Shown here piece after piece: positions 1-6,122 of a DNA stretch of 6,226 bases. This DNA comes from Thermoleophilaceae bacterium. GTDB taxonomy: Bacteria; Actinomycetota; Thermoleophilia; Solirubrobacterales; Thermoleophilaceae. How positions within the stretch are numbered: position 1 is the stretch's first letter; the number at the start of each line of letters is the position of its first letter. The notes under the pieces were generated by a model. It was not told the DNA's origin. It worked only from the letters and a program-made list of their open reading frames with translations, and ran no database searches. Location of the stretch: the NCBI GenBank assembly GCA_013813135.1, contig JACCSF010000139.1:1-6226 (forward strand). The letters are read 5' to 3'. The position numbers and the translations under genes were made by a program.

Positions 1-200
1 TCGCGGAGCTGCTCGGGCCCGCGTATGCGGACGGCGGATACGAGCAGGTCGTCCGTGTCGACGTCGACACGCCCCCACACCGGTCCGGCCGCTTGGTCGC
101 CCGCCTCCGTGTGAAGGACACGTTCGAGTCGAAGACCGGCGCGGGCCACCTGGTCAGCGTGTCGCTCGGCCCGCCGCGCGGGAAGCGCGCCGCCCGGTGA
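1..200 (+). CDS. 3' end of a GT-C-like polytopic membrane protein (copy A, partial)
   Basis: This is the last 65 codons of a gene that begins outside the window; the frame starts at base 3 and ends with TGA at 198-200. The peptide (AELLGPAYADGGYEQVVRVD...) aligns well with the C-terminus of the intact membrane protein at 1183-2952, which reads YLGPEYGPGSGGYEQIVRVY in the same place. Both then continue with VDTPP and VARL. It is therefore the soluble C-terminal domain of a paralogue. The family is uncharacterised but resembles GT-C glycosyltransferases, in which such a domain would lie outside the membrane; that placement is inference. Its stop overlaps the GTG at 197 in a GTGA arrangement, so copy B was probably once translationally coupled to it. 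The catalytic end of the protein is not visible here, so activity cannot be judged. Confidence 0.8.
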   Translation, partial: AELLGPAYADGGYEQVVRVDVDTPPHRSGRLVARLRVKDTFESKTGAGHLVSVSLGPPRGKRAAR

Positions 201-325
201 AGGTCAGCGCCCGCCCGCCCGCGCGGCGTGGTGGGGCGGCTCGCAAGTGGGCGGCCGAGCGGCGGCTGGTGCTTGCCACCGGGCTCGACGACGTGCTCAC
301 TCCTGACTCGCCCCGGCGCGACACG

Positions 326-541
326 CTGGCGCGCGAGCTGCTCGTGACGGAGTATCCGGCCGCCTTTGGCCAGCACACCGTTGTGAACCGCTGCGGGGTA
401 ATTGCCGGGCCCTGGCAGATGGGCAGGGTGGACCAGGGCGTGTTCATTTAGTAGTTCCTGATGAGCCACTGCTTCGGGCGCGAGCTGCGCTACCTCGGTA
501 CGGCCGGCACGGGCAAGCAGGCGCGCGACCTGCTACGCGTG
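326..541 (+). pseudogene. NAD-dependent epimerase (extended SDR) fragment inside copy B
   Basis: This stretch, in the same frame as the GTG at 197, encodes ELLVTEYPAAFGQHTVVNRC, then GVIAGPWQMGRVDQGVF, two stops, and ELRYLG..GTGKQARDLLRV. It matches residues about 184-254 of the SDR encoded on the other strand at 5034-6122 (ELLIAEYGEAFGLQAVVNRC, GVIAGPWQMGKVDQGVF, DLRYLGYGGTGKQVRDLLHV). It covers the segment just after the YxxxK motif through the substrate-binding region; the nucleotide-binding Gly motif and the catalytic Tyr and Lys are absent, so it cannot be active. A hand alignment of 120 bases gives about 79% identity, with 42 of 43 bases identical at 404-446. Some residues, such as CFGRELRY, differ from the resident copy, so the donor may have been another related gene or an older copy. 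Tandem TAG codons replace the Tyr-Trp pair. Confidence 0.82.
404..446 (+). repeat. Left arm of a long-distance inverted repeat
   Basis: These 43 bases match the reverse complement of 5453-5495 at 42 positions (runs of 22 and 20 identical bases around one mismatch). Both encode AGPWQMG[R/K]VDQGVF, so the repeat comes from shared SDR ancestry. The arms lie about 5 kb apart in opposite orientation and enclose copy C, the family 2 glycosyltransferase and most of both SDR genes. Confidence 0.85.
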
Positions 542-1172
542 GGCGCCGGCCCGCCTAGCGACTCCGGATCCTGTGTGCCTGTGCTCTCCGTGCTCATTGC
601 CCGGGCTCGGAGCCCGCGTTATTCCGCCCGCGTGGACGCCCGCCGTGGCCGGGTTGGTCGTGACGCTGGTAGTCGCAGTCTGAGCAGGCGCCGCCCAGCC
701 GCCCGACGCGAACCCGGTGGGTCTACGCGCCCGCGCGCAGCGCCATCGCGCGTCTCCAGTCCGAACTCAGGCCTGGGGGCACCGTCTTCGTCCACGGCCC
801 CAGCGGCGAGATGAGCTATTTGTCGTACCCGGGGATCGTCTACGCCCTCCGACGGCATCGAGTTCGCGTCCTCGTGGTGCCCGGCTCCGTGGACGTGGGG
901 CCCGTACTACGGAGTCACGGGCCGCCGCTACTACGAAAGCGTGCTGCTCGCGGAGGGGCGATCTGCCTGGCCGGGAGGCGGGTCGTGTGATGGCCCGCAT
1001 CCCTCTCCGAAGCGCCCCCCGGGCGCCGGGAACCGGGTGCTCGCGCTCATCCTCGCGCCCGGCGGCTTGGGGCCGCCGAGAGCCAGCTACCGAACCCGGA
1101 CGGAGCGTCCTTCTACTGCCGCGCGGACGTCCTGGCATGTGGTGGAATCCGTAGCGTGCAGCACCGGGGCAC

Positions 1173-1176
1173 GGAG
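1173..1176 (+). promoter_or_regulatory. Ribosome binding site for copy C
   Basis: GGAG sits six bases before the ATG at 1183, a normal Shine-Dalgarno spacing. It favours ATG 1183 over the in-frame GTG at 1156, whose upstream GGTGGA is a weaker match. Confidence 0.5.
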
Positions 1177-1182
1177 ACCGGC

Positions 1183-2952
1183 ATGCCTCGGGTCGGGGCG
1201 CCGGGCGAGCAGGTGGGCGTCCGCAAGGGCATCGGCGACGTCGTCCGCTCTGCGATCCTCTGGCTCGTCGAACGCAGGCTCGTGTTGGCCACCGGTCTCG
1301 CCGCAGCTTTGCCGATCATCGCCTCCACGGCTGAAGTCGTGGCTGCCGGCTGGGTGCCTCTCGCCGACGACGCGTTGATCGCGGTGAGCGCGTTCGACGT
1401 GCTCACCCCGGATTCGCCGCTCCTCGGGCCATGGTCCTCGGGTTACTCGGCTGTCGTGGACGAGCCGACCTTCCACCCGGGGCCGTTGCTCTTCTGGCTG
1501 CTCGCAGTGCCGGCGCGCCTCCCGTGGCCGGGCGCGCTCGAGCTGACGGTGGGGCTGGTCAACCTCGCGTCCGTGATGGGGATCGTCGGCCTGGCTCACC
1601 GGCGCGGCGGGCGGCCACTCATGCTCGTGGTGGCCATCGCCATCCCCCTGATGCTCGCGTCGCTCCCGGCCGAGGCGTACAGCGACATCTGGAACCCCTC
1701 CGCCCCCCTCCTCCCCTTCACGCTGCTGATCTTCCTCGCCTGGTCGCTCGCCTGTGGCGACTATCGGCTGCTGCCCCTGACGGTCCTCGTCGCGAGCTTC
1801 CTGCCGCAAGGCCATCTCGCCTTCCTGCCGCCGGCGCTCGGCGTGCTCGCCGTCGGGCTCGGCGGCCTTGCCCTGTGGCTGCGAGACGCCCGCTGCGCCC
1901 CTCCTGCGCGGTCGGACCGTGCCGGGACGGCCGAGGGCGCGTCGGTGCGGCTCTGGGTCATGGCCGCAATCCTGGTCGGCGTCGTCTGTTGGAGCGCTCC
2001 CGCGATCGATCAGGCGACCAACCGGCCAGGGAACCTCCAGCTGATCTACAGGGCGGTCCGGGCCGACCAGACGACTGTGGGCTGGGTCCAAGGCCGGCGA
2101 GCCGTGGTGCGCGCCGTCGGCGTCGTTCCCTGGTGGCTACGGGAACCTCAGGCCCCGCTCGAGCGGATCGCGGACCTCGTGGTCGCCCCGGGCCCCGTCG
2201 CAAAGGGTTCGGCCGTGCTGATGCTCGGTGCGCTCGCCGCGGTCACCATCCTGGGCTGGCGGCGCCGCCGGCCCGACATCTGGGCGGCCGGCGCGCTGGG
2301 GCTGGTGCTCTGCGCGGCACTGGCGCTTGTGACCGCCTCGGCCCCGGAGAACTCCGCGCCCACGCTCGGATACACCTTGCGATGGGGCTCGCCGGCAGGT
2401 ATGTGGGTGTGGCTGGCGTTGGGCTGGTCGCTGGCAACATTGCTCCGCCCCGCCCGCCACCGAGAAACCGTGCGGCGGCCCCCGCTCGCCTTCGCGGGCC
2501 TTCTCGTGGTGGCGGTCGTCGCAGCCGTCGTCGCGGTGAGCGGAGAGCTCATGCAAGACCCCTACGCCGAGATGCGCACCATCGCCGACCGCCTGGAGGC
2601 CGAGCTTCCGCCGCAGCAGGCTGTCCGCATCGACGTCGCCTCCTCACCCGACACGGTGTTCACCGCCTGGGGTTTCCAGTCGGGAATCGTCTATGCGCTA
2701 CGGCGTGACGGCAGGAGAGTCACGGTGCCTGCGGTCGCCGACTATCTCGGCCCGGAGTACGGCCCGGGCAGCGGTGGGTACGAGCAGATCGTGCGCGTCT
2801 ACGTCGACACCCCACCGCCCCCAGGGGACCGCGTGGTCGCCCGCCTCACCGTGACGGAGTCTGCTGACCCAGCGGGGGCGCCCTTCGCACCGAAGACCCC
2901 GCCCAAGCGAGCACTCGCCGTCACACTCATGCCGGTCCGCGCCGACCGCTGA
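1183..2952 (+). CDS. Polytopic membrane protein, GT-C glycosyltransferase-like (copy C, intact)
   Basis: A 589-residue protein with about 11 hydrophobic segments (roughly 33-55, 99-112, 118-138, 145-162, 174-191, two within 196-234, 256-274, 342-360, 366-386, 404-422 and 434-453), followed by a soluble C-terminal domain (454-589). The first loop carries an acidic pair, D62-D63, in ADDALIA, then FDVLTPDSPL and FHPGPLLFW (H98). Later come SDIWNPSAPLLPF (168-179), ACGDYRLLPL and FLPQGHLAFL. An acidic motif in the first loop plus a WNP-type segment is the pattern of GT-C enzymes, which transfer sugars from polyprenyl-phosphate donors outside the membrane. I recall similar uncharacterised actinobacterial proteins with WNP and QTH motifs in these places. 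The acceptor and donor are unknown. Start ATG 1183 is chosen for its GGAG; GTG 1156 would add nine residues. It follows two related copies (tail A, broken B) and may have shared a transcript with them; no separate promoter was recognised. It converges with the glycosyltransferase operon. Confidence 0.88.
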   Translation: MPRVGAPGEQVGVRKGIGDVVRSAILWLVERRLVLATGLAAALPIIASTAEVVAAGWVPLADDALIAVSAFDVLTPDSPLLGPWSSGYSAVVDEPTFHPGPLLFWLLAVPARLPWPGALELTVGLVNLASVMGIVGLAHRRGGRPLMLVVAIAIPLMLASLPAEAYSDIWNPSAPLLPFTLLIFLAWSLACGDYRLLPLTVLVASFLPQGHLAFLPPALGVLAVGLGGLALWLRDARCAPPARSDRAGTAEGASVRLWVMAAILVGVVCWSAPAIDQATNRPGNLQLIYRAVRADQTTVGWVQGRRAVVRAVGVVPWWLREPQAPLERIADLVVAPGPVAKGSAVLMLGALAAVTILGWRRRRPDIWAAGALGLVLCAALALVTASAPENSAPTLGYTLRWGSPAGMWVWLALGWSLATLLRPARHRETVRRPPLAFAGLLVVAVVAAVVAVSGELMQDPYAEMRTIADRLEAELPPQQAVRIDVASSPDTVFTAWGFQSGIVYALRRDGRRVTVPAVADYLGPEYGPGSGGYEQIVRVYVDTPPPPGDRVVARLTVTESADPAGAPFAPKTPPKRALAVTLMPVRADR

Positions 2953-2953
2953 C

Positions 2954-2968
2954 CGACGCCCAGCGTCG
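2954..2968 (+). terminator. Possible terminator hairpin after copy C
   Basis: CGACGC-CCA-GCGTCG forms a 6-bp stem with a 3-base loop, starting two bases after the TGA of copy C. No T-run follows, so a classical intrinsic terminator is not supported. It could still act as a weak or T-less terminator or as a mRNA 3' end structure. Confidence 0.3.
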
Positions 2969-3064
2969 ACCGTACCCCTACTGCCCACCCAGCCTCGGAA
3001 CCTCCGACCCTGCCGATCGATGACGCGAATACCCGGATGCTCGACTCAGGGGTGTCTATCCGAT

Positions 3065-3078
3065 CGGGCTCGAGCCCG
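3065..3078. repeat. 14-bp perfect palindrome between the convergent genes
   Basis: CGGGCTCGAGCCCG is self-complementary. As RNA it would give a 5-bp GC-rich stem with a TCGA loop on either strand. It lies in the convergent gap, 34 bases past the 3' end of the minus-strand operon, so a bidirectional terminator role is possible. No T-tract is seen and short GC palindromes are common in such DNA. Apart from this and the hairpin at 2954-2968, I see nothing in the 159-base gap. Confidence 0.35.
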
Positions 3079-3111
3079 GCGATTCGCTTGCCCGGTGTCA
3101 GGAGCCCCCGG

Positions 3112-3960
3112 TCACCCTGTCGGCGGCGGGGCGGGATCGTGGGCCGGCTGCGTCGCCCGGTCGCCGGAGGGCTCGGCATCCGGCGCACTCGACGCCGGTT
3201 GGCGCCTGGAAGCCGAGGCCCTCATCATCGACCGCCGCCGGTAGTCGCCGCGGCTCAGGTGGTGCTCGAGGAAGACGTAGAGCACGATGAACAGGTAGCG
3301 GCTGCCCATCTCGCGCAGATCGAGCTTCGAGCGCCCGCCCGAGCGACCCCGCCACGAGGTCGGCAGCACGGCATAGCTGTAGCCGCGCACGATCGCCTTG
3401 AGCGGCAGCTCGACCGTCAGGTTGAAGTGGTTCGAGAGCAGCGGCTCTACGCCCTCGACCACCTCACGCCGGTAGGCCTTGAAGGCGTTGGTCGTGTCGT
3501 TGTAGCGGTGCCGGAACAGCATCCGGATGCCCCAGTTGACGACGCGGTTGATGGTCAGCTTCAGGCGCGGATAGTCCGTGATCGTCGCCCCGGGGAGGAA
3601 GCGCGAGCCGAACGCGCAGTCGTAGCCCTCCTCGAGCAACTCGTAGTAGAGAATCAGGTCGGAGGGGTCGTCCGAGCCGTCCGCCATCACGATCGCGACC
3701 GCGTCGCCGTCGAAGACCTCCAGCCCGGCGCGCACGGCAAAGCCGAACCCGCTGCTGAGCTGGGAGCGCAGGCAGCGGACGCGCGCGCTCTCGGCGCCGA
3801 AGCGGTCGACAACCGCCGCGGTGCCGTCCGAGCTCGCGTCGTCGACGACGATGACCTCGTAGTCGATGCCCTTGCGATCGAGGTTCGTGGTGATCTCGCG
3901 CAGCGTCGCCTCGATCGTCTCCGCCTCGTTGCGCGCCGGGATGACGACCGACAGCTTCAC
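3112..3960 (-). CDS. Family 2 glycosyltransferase, polyprenyl-phosphate sugar synthase-like
   Basis: A 282-residue GT-A fold enzyme that would transfer a sugar from a nucleotide donor, in this subfamily often to a polyprenyl phosphate, at the inner face of the membrane. Visible motifs: VVIPARNEAETI (5-16) at the start of the Rossmann-like core; VVDDASSDGT (38-47), the donor-binding acidic motif; MADGSDDPSDL (92-102) in the place of the metal-binding DxD; FGSRF (117-121); and NDTTNAFKAYRR (154-165). NLTVELPLKAIVRGY (180-194) and SWRGRSGGRSKL (202-213) follow. A hydrophobic stretch near 221-235 is too short to be a clear membrane helix, and the tail after 245 is Ala/Pro/Arg-rich and looks disordered. 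The start is GTG at 3960, overlapping the TGA of the preceding SDR gene (GTGA), which argues for translational coupling; an upstream ATG at 4080 would add 40 residues out of another gene's frame. DPM1-like function is inferred from family resemblance; sugar and acceptor are unknown. Confidence 0.9.
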   Translation of the reverse strand: MKLSVVIPARNEAETIEATLREITTNLDRKGIDYEVIVVDDASSDGTAAVVDRFGAESARVRCLRSQLSSGFGFAVRAGLEVFDGDAVAIVMADGSDDPSDLILYYELLEEGYDCAFGSRFLPGATITDYPRLKLTINRVVNWGIRMLFRHRYNDTTNAFKAYRREVVEGVEPLLSNHFNLTVELPLKAIVRGYSYAVLPTSWRGRSGGRSKLDLREMGSRYLFIVLYVFLEHHLSRGDYRRRSMMRASASRRQPASSAPDAEPSGDRATQPAHDPAPPPTG

Positions 3961-5027
3961 GGCACCGGCTGCCACGCTTCGACGTTCTGCTCGTGGATCT
4001 CGTGCAGGATCGCCTCCACGTCGTACTCCATGGTCCAGCCTGGGTAGTCGCGCCGGAACGGGTCGAGGTCGCTGACCCACCAGCGGTGGTCACCCTTGCG
4101 GGCCTGATCGCTCAGCTCCCAGTTCAGCGGGAGGCCGACGATCCGCTCGCACAGCTCGATCGCCTCCAGCATCGAGCAGTTGCTGTGGCGGCCGCCGCCC
4201 ATGTTGTAGACCGCCGCGCTGCGCGGCGCGCGCCTGAACTCCTCGAAGGCCCGCACCAGGTCGGCGCTGTGGATGTTGTCGCGCACCTGCTTGGCGCCGT
4301 AGCCGAACACCGTGTAGGGCTCGCCGGTGATCGTGCAGCGCATCAGGTACGAGAGGAAGCCGTGCAGCATGGCGCCGGCTTGGTTGGGCCCCGTGAGGCA
4401 GCCGCCGCGGAAGCAGACCGTCGGCATCCCGAAGTAGCGGCCGTACTCCTGCACCAGCAGATCGGCCGCGGCCTTCGATACGCCGAACAGGGAGTGGAGC
4501 GAGCCGTCGATGCTCATCGAGGTGTCGATGCCCTCGAAGTAGCGGTGACCCTCGGGCAGCTCCAGCCGAGTCTCGCGCTCCTCCAGCGGCAGCTGGTTGG
4601 GCAGGTCGCCGTAGACCTTGTTGGTGGACAGGAAGATGAACGGCGCGGTCTCGGCGTGGCGGCGCGTGGCCTCGAGCAGGTTGAGGGTGCCGTTCGCGTT
4701 CACCGAGAAGTCGGTGTCGGGGTCGGACGCCGCCCAGTCGTGGGACGGCTGCGCTGCCGCGTGCACGACGATCTCGATCTCGGCCCGGTTGTCCGCGAAC
4801 ACACGCTGCACGGCCTCCGCGTCGCGGATGTCGACCTCCAGAGAGGTGAACCCGTCCAGTCGCTGCGCGAGCCGCTCGGTGACCGGCCTAGTCGAGGCGC
4901 CGGTTCCGAAGAAGACCGACCGCATGTCGTTCTCCAGCCCGATCACCTGGTAGCCCGCCTGCGCGAAGTGCTCGACAGTCTGGGAGCCCACCAGGCCCCC
5001 GGAGCCCGTGACGATCGCTACGGCCAT
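3957..5027 (-). CDS. NAD-dependent epimerase/dehydratase, CDP-paratose 2-epimerase-like extended SDR
   Basis: A 356-residue extended short-chain dehydrogenase/reductase, a normal length for the family. It probably acts on a nucleotide sugar in the cytoplasm. Residues 8-14 (GSGGLVG) are the GxxGxxG cofactor loop, followed by an acidic GLEND (30-34) expected to hold the NAD ribose. HAAAQPSHDWA (89-99), NANGTLNLLEA (110-120) and STNKVYGD (134-141) follow the order seen in CDP-tyvelose/paratose 2-epimerases, including the unusual STNKVYGDL. The active-site YxxxK appears here as F181-GVS-K185, so the usual catalytic Tyr is Phe. I recall Phe in close homologues (SLFGASK), so it is likely a subfamily trait rather than damage. 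GKQVRDNIH-like AKQVRDNIHSADL and NMGGGRHSNCS lie in the C-terminal substrate domain. The ATG is six bases after the stop of the upstream SDR, with a weak GGA nine bases before it. The end overlaps the glycosyltransferase start. Substrate is not determined. Confidence 0.88.
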   Translation of the reverse strand: MAVAIVTGSGGLVGSQTVEHFAQAGYQVIGLENDMRSVFFGTGASTRPVTERLAQRLDGFTSLEVDIRDAEAVQRVFADNRAEIEIVVHAAAQPSHDWAASDPDTDFSVNANGTLNLLEATRRHAETAPFIFLSTNKVYGDLPNQLPLEERETRLELPEGHRYFEGIDTSMSIDGSLHSLFGVSKAAADLLVQEYGRYFGMPTVCFRGGCLTGPNQAGAMLHGFLSYLMRCTITGEPYTVFGYGAKQVRDNIHSADLVRAFEEFRRAPRSAAVYNMGGGRHSNCSMLEAIELCERIVGLPLNWELSDQARKGDHRWWVSDLDPFRRDYPGWTMEYDVEAILHEIHEQNVEAWQPVP

Positions 5028-5033
5028 GTTCCG

Positions 5034-6122
5034 CTATCCAAGCAGAGCCGCGTGCACCGCGCGTTCGTTCGCCTCGATCCAGGCGAGCGTGTCGGCGAGG
5101 ATCGCGCGGGCGTCGCGGCGCGGGCGCCACTCGGTCAGCCCGAACATGCGGCGGCAGTCGGAGAGGTAGATGCGCACGTCGCCCGGCCGCTGCTCGCCCG
5201 ACGCCTCGACCGCCACCTCGTTGCCGGTCAGCTCGCGGCAGAGCTCGGTGGTCTCGAGCAGCGACAGGCTGACGTCGCGGCCGCCGCCCACGTTGACAGT
5301 GGCGCCCGCCCAGTGGCCGGGGCGAACGAGCTGGTCGTCGATCAGGTCGATCAGGTCGTCGACGTGCAGCAGGTCGCGCACCTGCTTGCCGGTGCCGCCG
5401 TAGCCGAGGTAGCGCAGGTCACGTCGGAAGCGGTGGGCGAGCAGCCAGTAGGTGAACACGCCCTGGTCCACCTTGCCCATCTGCCAGGGCCCGGCGATCA
5501 CGCCGCAGCGGTTCACCACGGCCTGCAGGCCGAACGCCTCCCCGTACTCGGCGATCAGCAGCTCGGCGGCCAGCTTGGTGGCGCCGTAGAGTGTGCGCGC
5601 GCCGTCCAGCGGGAAGGCCTCGCCGATTCCGGCCGCGGAGGCCCCCGGCACGGGCTGCTCGGGCGCCAGTTCGTAGCGCGTGGCAGCCTCCTCGTAGTGG
5701 AGCGAGTCGAGCGCGGCGAAGGGATACACGCGGCTGGTCGAGAGGAACACGACCTGAGCGCCCTCGCGGCGCGCAAGCTCGAGGCAGTGGTAGGCGCCGA
5801 GCAGGTTGCTGTGGAGGGCGTAGCCGGTGTGCCCGTCGGTGCCCGCGAGCGCCGAGGGCTCGGCGGAGCACTCGACCAGCGCGTCGATCCGGCCCAGCGC
5901 CAGCAGGTCATCGGGCTCGCGCACGTCGCCGTGCACGAAGCTCACACCCGCCTCGCGCAGCCTCGCCAGGTTCAGCTCGGAGCCGCGCCGCCTCAGGTTG
6001 TCGAACGCGACCACCTCCCAGTCCCGGTGACGGCCGGCCAGCTCGATCGCCAGGTTGGCGCCCACGAAGCCGGCACCCCCGGCGACCAGGACGCGGCGCG
6101 CCGCGCTCTCGGTCTGCGCCAT
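5034..6122 (-). CDS. NAD-dependent epimerase/dehydratase, CDP-paratose 2-epimerase-like extended SDR (second)
   Basis: A 362-residue extended SDR. GGAGFVG (15-21) is the NAD-binding glycine motif and FDNLRRRG (40-47) the following strand end with the expected Asp. HGDVREPDDL matches the adenine-binding part. LSTSRVYPF (127-135) supplies the catalytic Ser/Thr, and Y179-GAT-K183 is an intact YxxxK. The C-terminal half has VIAGPWQMGKVDQGVF, GTGKQVRDLLHVDDL and NVGGGRDVSLSLLE, typical of the CDP-paratose/tyvelose 2-epimerase branch and related nucleotide-sugar enzymes. It differs from its downstream neighbour in having the full catalytic dyad, so the two are diverged and may act on successive intermediates. 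ATG 6122 overlaps the preceding gene's TGA by one base (TGATG); GTG 6125, adding one residue, would give a GTGA overlap, and the sequence does not decide between them. A fragment of a closely related gene lies at 326-541 on the plus strand. The exact reaction is unknown. Confidence 0.88.
   Translation of the reverse strand: MAQTESAARRVLVAGGAGFVGANLAIELAGRHRDWEVVAFDNLRRRGSELNLARLREAGVSFVHGDVREPDDLLALGRIDALVECSAEPSALAGTDGHTGYALHSNLLGAYHCLELARREGAQVVFLSTSRVYPFAALDSLHYEEAATRYELAPEQPVPGASAAGIGEAFPLDGARTLYGATKLAAELLIAEYGEAFGLQAVVNRCGVIAGPWQMGKVDQGVFTYWLLAHRFRRDLRYLGYGGTGKQVRDLLHVDDLIDLIDDQLVRPGHWAGATVNVGGGRDVSLSLLETTELCRELTGNEVAVEASGEQRPGDVRIYLSDCRRMFGLTEWRPRRDARAILADTLAWIEANERAVHAALLG
5453..5495 (-). 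repeat. Right arm of a long-distance inverted repeat
   Basis: The minus strand here encodes AGPWQMGKVDQGVF of the intact SDR and pairs with 404-446 at 42 of 43 positions. It is coding sequence first; the repeat arises because part of a related gene sits in copy B. Confidence 0.85.

Larger units (their letters stand above)
197..1154 (+). pseudogene. Broken, chimeric GT-C-like membrane protein gene (copy B)
   Basis: This is a remnant of a gene of the same family as copies A and C. It opens at GTG 197, overlapping the stop of copy A, and encodes a basic N-terminus followed by ERRLVLATGL (compare VERRLVLATGL in copy C) and DVLTPDSP (same in copy C). About 31 residues between these two blocks are missing, without loss of frame. 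After about 320 the sequence switches to an SDR epimerase-derived segment (326-541). From about 570 it returns to the membrane protein: a hydrophobic AVAGLVVTLVVAV (639-680), then VYAPARSAIARLQSEL and GIVYALRRHRVRV (721-870), then WGPYYG...YYESVLLAEG (896-958), and finally RSVLLLPRGRPG ending at TAG 1152-1154. These matches fall in different frames in turn, with two TAG stops at 449-454, so no full protein can be made. The middle of the family (about 320 residues, most membrane helices) is absent. I call it a pseudogene with high confidence; the exact break points are uncertain. Confidence 0.85.

Noticed and set aside
197..451. Possible real 84-residue protein
   Set aside because: It starts at a plausible coupled GTG, but the product is a join of two membrane-protein blocks and an SDR piece without the parts needed for either function.
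461..814. Possible separate small gene starting at ATG 461
   Set aside because: It is the continuation of the SDR fragment after the two TAG stops, in the same frame, then runs into out-of-frame membrane protein remnant. No ribosome binding site was seen.
197..1154. Insertion sequence as cause of the copy B chimera
   Set aside because: I saw no transposase, terminal inverted repeats or target-site duplication around 320 or 550; the inserted piece is coding sequence of an epimerase only.
1087..2091. 334-codon open frame on the minus strand opposite copy C
   Set aside because: Its product is rich in Arg, Glu, His and Gln with no domain pattern, as expected for antisense of GC-rich coding DNA. 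The plus-strand frame has clear membrane helices and matches copies A and B.
1431..2708. 425-codon plus-strand frame inside copy C
   Set aside because: An Arg/Ala/Gly/Pro-rich shadow frame without motifs, fully inside the convincing membrane protein gene.
3037..4047. 336-codon plus-strand frame opposite the family 2 glycosyltransferase
   Set aside because: The minus strand carries all glycosyltransferase motifs; this frame is antisense composition only.
3960..4080. Longer glycosyltransferase start at ATG 4080
   Set aside because: The extra 40 residues are Arg/Pro-rich and lie wholly inside the coding end of the SDR gene. The GTG at 3960 sits right before the conserved LSVVIPARNE motif and gives a GTGA overlap.
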